From: JAPXSY01 sp034003585
Lineage (GTDB): Bacteria; Verrucomicrobiota; Kiritimatiellia; RFP12; UBA1067
Length of the DNA stretch: 8,645 nucleotides
NCBI GenBank assembly: GCA_034003585.1
Contig: JAVEYH010000136.1
Location: forward strand, 1 to 8,645
Direction of reading: 5' to 3'
Numbering within the stretch: position 1 is the stretch's first letter; each line of letters starts with the position of its first letter. The position numbers and the translations under genes were made by a program. The notes beneath the pieces are model-generated. The model saw only the letters and a program-made list of their open reading frames with translations. It was not told the origin of the DNA and made no database searches. This document shows, one piece after another, positions 1 through 5,774 of the stretch.

Positions 1-62
1 AACGCTGAAGTTTTACTCCGTTTCCCGTTCTGAGTTCGAAGTTCAGCGTTCGACGTTCATTT

Positions 63-88
63 CCCATGTCCCGATCCCATGTCCCGAT
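63..88 (+). repeat. Perfect 13-bp tandem duplication
   Basis: CCCATGTCCCGAT occurs twice in succession (63-75 and 76-88). Copy 2 of the larger repeat lacks it and has a short TGTCTCTG-like segment in its place. It looks like a local slippage or duplication event inside copy 1, separating the folded GTTCGA segment from the promoter block. Confidence 0.85.
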
Positions 89-100
89 CAAACAATGCGC

Positions 101-130
101 TTGAGGGTGACGGGAACAATCCGCTACTGT
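101..130 (+). promoter_or_regulatory. Sigma70-like promoter carried by repeat copy 1
   Basis: TTGAGG (101-106) and TACTGT (125-130) are separated by 18 bp and resemble -35 and -10 boxes. Transcription would start near 137, about 35 bases before the GH20-like start codon, with a good ribosome binding site in between. The same pair with the same spacing is kept in the second repeat copy upstream of another gene, although flanking bases have diverged. That conservation is the main support; the box scores alone are moderate. Confidence 0.5.
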
Positions 131-158
131 AAATCATTCTAGAGAGGTTCACGAATCC

Positions 159-167
159 GGAAGGGGG
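159..167 (+). promoter_or_regulatory. Ribosome binding site for the GH20-like gene
   Basis: GGAAGGGGG ends 5 bases before the ATG at 173. This purine-rich Shine-Dalgarno sequence supports the start at 173 over the next in-frame ATG at 182, which would also shorten the signal peptide. Confidence 0.7.
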
Positions 168-172
168 TCGGA

Positions 173-1705
173 ATGCGTAAGATGCTCGCAGGGGGCATGC
201 TGCTGGTGTGCTGGGTCGCGGGATTGGCGCAGGCGGGGCCGCTGGAACAACGGGAGGAACGGTTCCTCAAGGCCCGGCTGGTTCCCGCGCCGCAGTCCGT
301 CACGTTCACGGACGGGCCGCGCGTGGTGCTGGACGGGACGCTGCGGGTGACAATCGCCTGCGCGACGAACGGCGGGTCCGCCGTGGCGGAAACGCGCCGG
401 GTTTTCAAAGAGTGGTTCGGGCACGCGCCCGGGATCGTGCCGCTTCCGGCGGGTGCCGACGGGCTGCCGCGGAAACCGGATGCCTACCGGATCGCGGCTT
501 CCGCCGGAACGCTGTCGATCGAGGCCGCGGACTCCGGCGGGGTGCGCAACGCGCTGCGCACCCTGCGGCAGTTGGCCGAGCCGCTGCGGGGAACGCGCGA
601 GGTGGAGGCGTACGCCCTTCCCGAGACGCGGATTGAAGACGCGCCGGCCATGGCTTTCCGCGGGTTCCATATCTGCTGGTTTCCGGAAAACACGCCGGTG
701 GAGATCGAGCGCTTCATCCGGCTGGCGGCCTACTACAAAATGAACTATGTGGTGATCGAGCCGTGGGGCATGTTCGTTTCGGGCCGCAGGCCGGGACTGG
801 CCTGGCCGGAGGCGGGCATGACCCGCAAGGCGGTCCGGCACCTGGTGAAAGTCGCGGACTCGCTGGGGGTGACCCTGATCCCGCAATTCAATGTGTTGGG
901 GCACGCCTCGGGGGCGCGCAGTTGCTGCCACAAGCATGCGGTCCTGGATCTGAACCCGGCGCTGCAGCCGCTCTTCGAGCCGCTGGGGTGGAGCTGGTGC
1001 CTCAGCAATCCCGAAACCGTCCGGCTGATTGAGGAGCGGGTGGCGGATCTGCACGAGGCGTTTGGCCGGCCCCCGTTTTTCCATGCGGGGTGCGATGAGG
1101 CCGAGGACATGGGCACGTGTTCGGCCTGCCGCCGGACAGACTATCCCGCGCGGGTCCGGGACTACCTGACGCGCCTCCGCGACCTGTTGGCCGCGCGCGG
1201 ATGCCGGATGATGATCTGGCACGATATGCTGCTCCAGGCCGGCGATCCGCGTTGGAAGGGGTTTTACGCGAACGGCAAAGAGTATGCCGAACCCCTGCTG
1301 CAGGGGCTGCCGCGCGACATCGTCATCTGCGACTGGTATTACGGCGCGCCCAACAAAGAGGGGACGTGGCCCACGCTGCGGTATTTTAAAGAGAAGGGGT
1401 TCGGCGTGCTCTCCTGCCCCTGGGAGGATCTTGAGGGATACCGCGGGCTCAGCCAGGCCGTTGTCAGCGAAGGGCTTGACGGCATGCTCTCCACGACCTG
1501 GCACCACCTCTACGGCCGGGGCATGATGGGGATCTATTTCCGGGCGGCGCATGCGATGTGGGGCACGCGGCCCAGCGGCGGGCACGAGACCCTGGTGTTC
1601 GCGCATCACCTGCGGCAGGTCGGGTGGGATGTGCCGGTGCGGACGTATGAGGAGACAGGCACCTACCACACGCAACTGCCGGCGAAGACCGCGTCGCCGT
1701 ATTAG
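173..1705 (+). CDS. Secreted family 20 glycoside hydrolase (beta-N-acetylhexosaminidase-like)
   Basis: The predicted product has 510 residues. It opens with a Sec signal peptide (MRKM, hydrophobic core, cleavage probably after AQA at 19-21), so it should act in the periplasm or outside the cell. Residues about 34-158 resemble the GH20b N-terminal domain, with the VPAPQSVT-type opening. Residues about 160-465 look like the TIM-barrel catalytic domain, where HAGCDE (304-309) matches the GH20 His-x-Gly-Gly-Asp-Glu signature and supplies the Asp308-Glu309 pair. Trp349, Trp388 and Trp443 fall where substrate-lining tryptophans are expected. GH20 enzymes remove terminal N-acetylhexosamines by substrate-assisted catalysis. 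Cys replaces the second Gly of the signature, and a CSAC motif follows at 316-319. The gene appears to be monocistronic: a promoter repeat precedes it and another repeat copy starts 5 bp after the stop. Family membership is fairly secure; the exact substrate is unknown. Confidence 0.8.
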   Translation: MRKMLAGGMLLVCWVAGLAQAGPLEQREERFLKARLVPAPQSVTFTDGPRVVLDGTLRVTIACATNGGSAVAETRRVFKEWFGHAPGIVPLPAGADGLPRKPDAYRIAASAGTLSIEAADSGGVRNALRTLRQLAEPLRGTREVEAYALPETRIEDAPAMAFRGFHICWFPENTPVEIERFIRLAAYYKMNYVVIEPWGMFVSGRRPGLAWPEAGMTRKAVRHLVKVADSLGVTLIPQFNVLGHASGARSCCHKHAVLDLNPALQPLFEPLGWSWCLSNPETVRLIEERVADLHEAFGRPPFFHAGCDEAEDMGTCSACRRTDYPARVRDYLTRLRDLLAARGCRMMIWHDMLLQAGDPRWKGFYANGKEYAEPLLQGLPRDIVICDWYYGAPNKEGTWPTLRYFKEKGFGVLSCPWEDLEGYRGLSQAVVSEGLDGMLSTTWHHLYGRGMMGIYFRAAHAMWGTRPSGGHETLVFAHHLRQVGWDVPVRTYEETGTYHTQLPAKTASPY

Positions 1706-1710
1706 CCGAT

Positions 1711-1860
1711 TCGAACTCCGAACGTCGAACGCCCAACATCCAACGCTGAAGTTTTACTCCGTTCCTCGTTCGGCGTTGGACGTTCGAAGTTCTGCGTTCG
1801 ACGTTCATTGTCTCTGTCAAACAATGCTCTTGAGGGTGACGGGGGCAATCCGCTACTGTA
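1711..1860 (+). repeat. Dispersed repeat copy 2 with long hairpin and promoter block
   Basis: This copy begins 5 bp after the GH20-like stop codon. GAACGTCGAACGC (1720-1732) is the perfect inverse of GCGTTCGACGTTC (1794-1806). A second inner stem pairs TCCAACGC (1739-1746) with GCGTTGGA (1773-1780), so the segment can form a two-tier hairpin. From 1742 onward it aligns with the first 131 bases of the window, ending in the 44-bp promoter block at 1817-1860. No protein is encoded; frames crossing it are Arg/Thr/Ser-rich artefacts. It separates the GH20-like gene from the next gene and could act both as an upstream transcription barrier and as a downstream promoter (inference). Confidence 0.85.
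1830..1859 (+). promoter_or_regulatory. Sigma70-like promoter carried by repeat copy 2
   Basis: TTGAGG (1830-1835), an 18-bp spacer and TACTGT (1854-1859) repeat the arrangement at 101-130. The spacer differs only by an AA-to-GG change. Initiation near 1866 would leave a leader of about 85 bases before the ATG at 1951. Confidence 0.45.
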
Positions 1861-1950
1861 CGTGACGGAAAAAGGAACAGCGCGCCGTTTCTTCTGTGTG
1901 CCCGCACGGGCGGCGTTGTTGAGGTGCGATTTCCGGCAACACAGGTGGCG

Positions 1951-2997
1951 ATGGCTACACCCCGCATAACGAAAGAGGCGCGCGCGAGCTGGCTGCGGCT
2001 CTATGAGACCGTCGATCGGATCGGCCGGTTGTCGCCGTGGCCGTGGATGGAGGCCTCGTCGTGTTTCGGTGTGGCCGTGCCCGGACAGGAAGAGCCCTGC
2101 TTTGTGTTGTTCGGCGAGCCGGGCCGGGAGACGCGCGCCATCCGGATTCTGCTGGGGTGGAAGGCGTTTTACGAGATGATGAGCCGCCTCGCCGATCCCG
2201 CGAAGCAGAGTCCGGCCTGGCTGTTGGAAATCCGCATGATCGAGGTGCTCTGCGCGCCCGAACCGTTGCTGTTCCAACACGAGAAGGATTTCCTGCGCGC
2301 GATCCGGCGCGAACCGGACGGCAAAGGCGAGTGGCCGGTCTTCCGGTCCATCGTGCCGGGCTATCACCCGTGGCTTCCGGATGCAATGGAACGCAAGCTG
2401 CTGGAGGATGTGCTGTATCAGGCGTTCGGCATGGCCCTGCGCGCGGAAGCCGACCCCGGCATGCTGCGCAGCCGTTTCCCGAGCGAGATCCTCATCCGAA
2501 CACCGGACGGGAAGGGCGGGTGGCGGGACGGGTGGACGCGGGTCAAAGAGCTTTCCGGTGAGGAGATCGAGGTCCGCATCGAATCCCGGCGGCTGCAGGC
2601 GCTGGCCGCCAAGCCGGCGTGTCCCGTCACCCTGCAGGTGGATCTGCTGTTCACCCCTTTTTCGATCCGGCCCGGCCGCGAGCGCCCGCAAACCGCGTAC
2701 GTGCTGCTGGCCGTGGACGCGAAGAGCGGGCTGATTCATTGCGGCGAGCTGTTTCAGGCGACCGGAGGGATCGCCGCCATGTGGTCAGAGATTCCCGACC
2801 GGCTGATCGCGTTGTTCGAGCGGTTGGGCGGATGCCCCGGAGCGATCGAGGTGCGGGGGGACCGCATGGCGAACCTCATGCGACCGCTCACCGAGTTTCT
2901 GCCCTTCAAGCTGGTGCGGCGCGAGCACTTGAAAATGCTGGATGAGGCGCGCGCGGGGCTCAGCGCGTTTCTGCGGAGCGGTGAGACGGAAGCGTAG
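1951..2997 (+). CDS. Uncharacterised protein with DUF7309-like and DUF6930-like regions
   Basis: The product is a soluble protein of 348 residues with no signal peptide or membrane segment. The N-terminal part (about 14-160) resembles DUF7309: a WLRLYE...LSPWPWM opening, then FRSIVPGYHPW (131-141) followed by an Asp/Glu-rich helix. The C-terminal part (about 225-335) resembles DUF6930, with a TAYVLLAVDAKSGLIHCGELF strand pair and an IEVRGDRMANLM segment. Both domains are recognised from memory of the family pattern, and neither has a known activity. The start is uncertain: GTG at 1924 is in frame nine codons upstream. I prefer ATG 1951 because the peptide then begins the usual dozen or so residues before the first conserved Trp, although its AGGTGG is only 2 bases away. 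The gene follows the second promoter repeat, and its last 38 bp overlap the convergent membrane-protein gene. Confidence 0.7.
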   Translation: MATPRITKEARASWLRLYETVDRIGRLSPWPWMEASSCFGVAVPGQEEPCFVLFGEPGRETRAIRILLGWKAFYEMMSRLADPAKQSPAWLLEIRMIEVLCAPEPLLFQHEKDFLRAIRREPDGKGEWPVFRSIVPGYHPWLPDAMERKLLEDVLYQAFGMALRAEADPGMLRSRFPSEILIRTPDGKGGWRDGWTRVKELSGEEIEVRIESRRLQALAAKPACPVTLQVDLLFTPFSIRPGRERPQTAYVLLAVDAKSGLIHCGELFQATGGIAAMWSEIPDRLIALFERLGGCPGAIEVRGDRMANLMRPLTEFLPFKLVRREHLKMLDEARAGLSAFLRSGETEA

Positions 2998-3634
2998 CGC
3001 GGTTCTGCCCGCGCCGCCGCAGGGGCAGGTACAACGCGCCGGCCAGCAGCATCGAGGCCCCGAAAGCGGGCAGGAACGAGTCGGCGAGGCGGCCCCACGC
3101 GCCTACCGCGGCGTAAACGGCCGAGACCGCGGCGTTGCCCAGCAGCGTGACGGCGAAGGCCCGGCCGAACGGTTGGCGCGCGAGGCCGCTGAACACGACG
3201 GAGGCCTCGGCCAGGACCGGCACGGGGCGCAGGGCCAGCAGCAGCCAGATCCCGTGCCGCGCGTGGAAGGATTGTAGCAGCCGGACTTCGTCCGCTCCGA
3301 TGAGGCGCTGCGCCGCGGGCGCCGCCACCCGTCCCGCCAGCAGGCCGGCCAGCGCGCTGACGCTCATGCCGGCGAACGAGGCGCAGGTTCCGGCAACAAA
3401 GCCCAGCGTCATGCCGCAGGCGGTGCTGACAAGGCTGGAGGGCACGGGCACCGCGATGTCCACCGCCAGCAGTCCGGCCAGCAGCAGGCCGGTCTGCAGC
3501 GGGTGGGCCTGCGCGTGGCGGAGCAGCGCGTCGGTCCAGGCCTGGATCGCATCCGCGAACAGGAAAAACGGCAGGATGACCGCCAACAGCACGAGCGTCA
3601 GCAGCGCCAAAGTCCGGTAAGGCAGATTCGGCAT
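2960..3634 (-). CDS. VTT/DedA-family (TVP38/TMEM64-like) integral membrane protein
   Basis: The product is a hydrophobic protein of 224 residues in the inner membrane. Probable membrane segments lie near residues 7-26, 46-62, 68-93, 127-145, 158-178 and 187-205, and the C-terminal tail is basic (RRRGQNR). The region 58-102 (D-I-A-V-P-V-P-S-S, then Gly-rich helices ending in a GR) and the ALRPVPVLAEAS motif (134-145) match the VTT domain pattern (Pro-x-Pro, then Arg-Pro-x-Pro in a later segment). Members of this superfamily include lipid scramblases and flippases such as the undecaprenyl-phosphate DedA transporters; which lipid this one handles cannot be told. ATG at 3634 is preceded directly by an in-frame GTG at 3637, which is an equally possible start. 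The stop lies inside the 3' end of the convergent DUF6930-like gene, a 38-bp tail-to-tail overlap. Confidence 0.75.
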   Translation of the reverse strand: MPNLPYRTLALLTLVLLAVILPFFLFADAIQAWTDALLRHAQAHPLQTGLLLAGLLAVDIAVPVPSSLVSTACGMTLGFVAGTCASFAGMSVSALAGLLAGRVAAPAAQRLIGADEVRLLQSFHARHGIWLLLALRPVPVLAEASVVFSGLARQPFGRAFAVTLLGNAAVSAVYAAVGAWGRLADSFLPAFGASMLLAGALYLPLRRRGQNRATLPSHRSAETR

Positions 3635-3767
3635 CACCCCGCAACCATACTAAACCGGTATGCCGCGCGCAAGCGGCTCCGGCAAGGCGGGTCGCGGCGG
3701 GGACGGCCGCGTTGCCGGCTTGCCTGCGCCACCTTTGGTTTGGCGCCGCTGCGGGTTGTGTGCGCCC

Positions 3768-3796
3768 TTGCGCAATCCCGGTCACGGCCCTACACT
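3768..3796 (+). promoter_or_regulatory. Possible promoter for the ATP-grasp/GNAT gene
   Basis: TTGCGC (3768-3773) and TACACT (3791-3796) are 17 bp apart, about 85 bases upstream of the start codon. The -10 box matches consensus at four positions and the -35 box at three. It lies in the 248-bp divergent gap between the membrane-protein gene and the ATP-grasp gene, where a promoter for each side is expected. Confidence 0.35.
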
Positions 3797-3861
3797 GGAT
3801 TCCCAACCGGTTGAACGGTCGGCGCGGCGGGTCACGGCTTGAGCCGGCAGCGATCGGTTTC

Positions 3862-3879
3862 GGAAGGAGCACAGGGAAA
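3862..3879 (+). promoter_or_regulatory. Ribosome binding region of the ATP-grasp/GNAT gene
   Basis: GGAAGGAG (3862-3869) is a strong Shine-Dalgarno match but lies 13 bases from the ATG at 3883. AGGGAA (3873-3878) is weaker and nearer. The pair supports starting at 3883, where the protein opens with the MNIAVIHQTVP strand typical of the family, rather than at codons further upstream. Confidence 0.55.
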
Positions 3880-3882
3880 CGC

Positions 3883-5424
3883 ATGAACATCGCGGTTATT
3901 CACCAAACGGTTCCCGATGACGCGGCGGCCGACGAGCGCGACGTGCTGGATCAGGCTACGGCTGTGCGCGCCGCCTTGGCCGCGCGCGGCCACGCCGTCG
4001 CGGTGCTCGCCTGCACAGCCGACCTCGGCAACGTGCGGCGCAAGCTGGAGTTGCTGAAACCGGATTGCGTCTTCAATCTGGTCGAGACGCTCGACGGCTC
4101 CGGACGGTTGATTCACCTCGCCCCGGCCGTGTGGGAGGCGGCGGGGATCCCGTTCACCGGCAGCTCCGCCGAAGCCCTCTACCTCACGACCCAGAAACTG
4201 CTCTCGAAAGAGCGCATGCGGGCCGCGGGACTGCCGGTGCCGGAGTGGATCGAAGGGGGGGGAGGGAACGCGCAGCCCGCAACGCGCGACGTGCCCCGCC
4301 CAACGCAGGGAGCCGACTGGATCGTGAAGTCCGTCTGGGAACATGCCTCGGTCGGACTCGGCGACAGCAGCATCCTGCGCGGCATGACGCCGGAGGAGGT
4401 TGCGGCACGCCTTCCGGAAGGAAGCTTCGCCGAACGCTTCATCGACGGCCGCGAGTTCAATCTCGCCCTGCTCGCCGGGCCGGACGGCCCCGTGGCGCTG
4501 CCGCCCGCGGAGATCGTGTTCGAGGATTTCCCCGCCGGCAAACCGCGCATCGTGGGGTATCCGGCCAAGTGGGACGAGACGTCGTTCGAATACGCGCACA
4601 CGGTGCGGCGGTTCGCCGATCCGGCCGCGGACGGCGCGCTGCTCGCTGAGATGGCGCGCCTCGCGTCGCGCTGTTGGAACCTCTTCCGCCTCGGCGGGTA
4701 CGCGCGCGTGGACTTCCGCGTGGATGGCGCGGGCAGGCCGTGGATTCTTGAGGTCAACGCCAACCCTTGCATCGCGCCGGACAGCGGCTTCGCCGCCGCG
4801 CTGGACAGGGCGGGCATCGCCTATGCCGACGCCATGGAACGGATCGTGCGGGCAGCGGTGAAGGCGGGTTGTCCGTCCGGGACCCCATGTGGCACGCCGC
4901 ACGGGAACGCGCCCCGCGGGCCGTGTGCGGAGCGGCCGTCCGTCACCTTCCGTTACGAAGTTCTGCCCGCGGATGTGGAAGCGGTCCGCGAGGTCACCGC
5001 CGCGACCGGGTTCTTTCACGACTATGAGATCCCTGTGGCGGTGGAGTTGGCCGAAGAGCGCCTCGCCAAAGGCGCGGCCTCGGGATACGAGTTCGTGCTG
5101 GCCGAGTGCGGCGGGAAGGTGGTCGGGTACACCTCCTTCGGCCCGATCCCCTGCACCCGGAGCAGTTTCGACTGGTACTGGCTGGCGGTGCGGCCCGAGT
5201 TTCAGGGGTTCGGATTCGGCCGGCGGCTGCTTGAACAGGTCGAGGCGCGGGCCCGCGCGATGGGAGGCACGCGCCTCTATTGCGAAACCTCGGGCCGTCC
5301 GCAGTATGCCGCGACCCGCGCCTTTTACGAGCGCATGGGCTTCGCGCTCTGTGAACTGCTCGACGACTATTATGACGCCGGCGACGGCCGCGCCACATAT
5401 GTGAAACGGCTCGGCCGTGCATGA
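3883..5424 (+). CDS. D-Ala-D-Ala-ligase-like ATP-grasp enzyme fused to a GNAT N-acetyltransferase
   Basis: The product has 513 residues and is cytosolic. Residues 1-325 form an ATP-grasp ligase of the Ddl type: an N-terminal strand MNIAVIH, VFNLVE (63-68), TTQKLLSK (102-109), the ATP-binding Lys149 in WIVKS, FIDGREFN (186-193), and the metal-binding end RVDFRVDG...ILEVNANP with Asp277, Glu290 and Asn292. Residues 327-352 are a Gly/Pro/Cys-rich linker. Residues 354-511 are a GNAT domain with the acetyl-CoA loop QGFGFGRRLL (441-450) and an ETSGRPQYAATRAFYERMGF segment. Ligases of this class join a carboxylate to an amine using ATP; GNAT enzymes acetylate amines with acetyl-CoA. From memory, related ligases and GNAT proteins are often neighbouring separate genes, which makes the fusion plausible. 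It is unlikely to be the essential cell-wall ligase, because peptidoglycan genes are absent nearby. The substrate is unknown. Confidence 0.8.
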   Translation: MNIAVIHQTVPDDAAADERDVLDQATAVRAALAARGHAVAVLACTADLGNVRRKLELLKPDCVFNLVETLDGSGRLIHLAPAVWEAAGIPFTGSSAEALYLTTQKLLSKERMRAAGLPVPEWIEGGGGNAQPATRDVPRPTQGADWIVKSVWEHASVGLGDSSILRGMTPEEVAARLPEGSFAERFIDGREFNLALLAGPDGPVALPPAEIVFEDFPAGKPRIVGYPAKWDETSFEYAHTVRRFADPAADGALLAEMARLASRCWNLFRLGGYARVDFRVDGAGRPWILEVNANPCIAPDSGFAAALDRAGIAYADAMERIVRAAVKAGCPSGTPCGTPHGNAPRGPCAERPSVTFRYEVLPADVEAVREVTAATGFFHDYEIPVAVELAEERLAKGAASGYEFVLAECGGKVVGYTSFGPIPCTRSSFDWYWLAVRPEFQGFGFGRRLLEQVEARARAMGGTRLYCETSGRPQYAATRAFYERMGFALCELLDDYYDAGDGRATYVKRLGRA

Positions 5425-5431
5425 AAGATAC

Positions 5432-5450
5432 AAAGCCCTCAAAGCTTTTT
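5432..5450 (+). terminator. Weak terminator-like hairpin after the ATP-grasp/GNAT gene
   Basis: AAAGC (5432-5436) pairs with GCTTT (5444-5448) and is followed by further T residues. The stem is only 5 bp and AT-rich, so real termination here is doubtful. Its position 8 bases after the stop codon is the main argument in favour. Confidence 0.25.
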
Positions 5451-5514
5451 CCTGTGCCGAGGACGAGAACAACGAGGAAGTTTGCCGGTTCGTTCGTGTA
5501 TGCGTGCATGAGTC

Positions 5515-5643
5515 GGGAGCGCGGGCATCCCCGCCCGCAACAGCGTTTTGCTCAAACGGTCCCGCGCCGCGTCGTGGAACGATCCGCCGCGTAACCGCCT
5601 GCGTAAAACCTTTCACAATGCGGGCGGGGACGCCCGCGCTCCC
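5515..5643. repeat. 129-bp imperfect palindrome of two inverted repeat copies
   Basis: The outer arms of 25 bp (5515-5539 and 5619-5643) are inverse copies with one mismatch; each arm also folds on itself (GCGGGC paired with GCCCGC). Pairing continues inward: 5542-5574 against the reverse complement of 5580-5611 agrees at about 23 of 32 aligned positions. The whole block is therefore two head-to-head copies of a repeat of roughly 60 bp meeting near 5577. No coding frame or clear target-site duplication flanks it. It may be a non-autonomous palindromic element of the REP or MITE type (inference). Confidence 0.8.
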
Positions 5644-5711
5644 AGTGCCGGTCCGCCCCGTAGTGAACGTTGGACGCTCTCTCCCGGGCGTGTACGTGTG
5701 CCGGTTTGGGG

Positions 5712-5740
5712 TTGAGTTGGTGCCGGAAGCGTCGTAAGCT
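5712..5740 (+). promoter_or_regulatory. Possible promoter for the DUF1080 lipoprotein gene
   Basis: TTGAGT (5712-5717), a 17-bp spacer and TAAGCT (5735-5740) lie upstream of the start, giving a predicted leader of about 28 bases that contains the ribosome binding site. The -35 box resembles the TTGAGG of the promoter repeats. The -10 match is poor. Confidence 0.35.
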
Positions 5741-5760
5741 TTGTGGCATCACGCAATTGG

Positions 5761-5768
5761 TAAGGAGA
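5761..5768 (+). promoter_or_regulatory. Ribosome binding site of the DUF1080 lipoprotein gene
   Basis: TAAGGAGA ends 6 bases before the ATG at 5775. This near-consensus site fixes the start there, directly before a lipoprotein signal peptide, and rules out the in-frame ATG at 5670. Confidence 0.8.
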
Positions 5769-5774
5769 TTCGGA

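Larger units (their letters stand above)
1..131 (+). repeat. Dispersed repeat copy 1 (GTTCGA-type segment plus promoter block)
   Basis: This stretch matches 1742-1860 over most of its length. Both copies begin AACGCTGAAGTTTTACTCCG, continue through variants of GTTCGAAGTTC and GCGTTCGACGTTCAT, and end in a 44-bp block (88-131 here, 1817-1860 there) with 41 of 44 identities. The copy is probably cut by the window start, because copy 2 has further sequence upstream. AACGCTGAA at 1-9 is the exact inverse of TTCAGCGTT at 42-50, so the segment can fold. It lies directly upstream of the GH20-like gene. Dispersed GTTCGA/CGAAC-rich repeats of this kind give spurious reading frames in PVC-group drafts (general knowledge, not checked here). 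Confidence 0.8.
5425..5774. other. 350-bp intergenic region, repeat-rich, no credible gene
   Basis: No reading frame here has family-like composition. The content, in order, is: a weak hairpin with a T-run at 5432-5450; an ordinary stretch to about 5514; the large palindromic repeat at 5515-5643; a fragment GAACGTTGGACGC around 5663 that echoes the GTTGGACG motif of the repeat near 1776; and a promoter and ribosome binding site for the lipoprotein gene. Confidence 0.7.

Noticed and set aside
149..1675. 508-codon open frame on the minus strand opposite the GH20-like gene
   Set aside because: It is Pro/Arg/His-rich with no recognisable motifs, as expected of an antisense frame in GC-rich coding DNA, while the plus strand holds a signal peptide, a ribosome binding site and GH20 motifs.
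1464..1967. Minus-strand frame giving an Arg/Thr/Ser-rich peptide with an ERRTSNVQRRT motif
   Set aside because: The motif is translated from the dispersed GTTCGA repeat. The rest is antisense to the GH20-like gene, so it is an artefact.
3635..3882. Possible small gene or structured RNA between the divergent membrane-protein and ATP-grasp genes
   Set aside because: No start with a ribosome binding site, no family-like peptide and no strong hairpin; it is adequately explained as a divergent promoter region.
2754..3890. 378-codon minus-strand frame over the membrane-protein gene
   Set aside because: It overlaps the VTT gene in another frame and is Ala/Arg/Pro-rich without hydrophobic periodicity. 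The 225-codon frame has clear membrane segments and VTT motifs.
3883..4860. Essential cell-wall D-Ala-D-Ala ligase (ddl)
   Set aside because: The fold is shared, but the protein is fused to a GNAT domain and has no peptidoglycan genes around it, so assigning the ddl symbol is not justified.
3832..5616. 594-codon open frame on the minus strand opposite the ATP-grasp/GNAT gene
   Set aside because: Arg/Gly/His-rich composition, no family pattern and full overlap with a well-supported gene; it also runs into the palindromic repeat.
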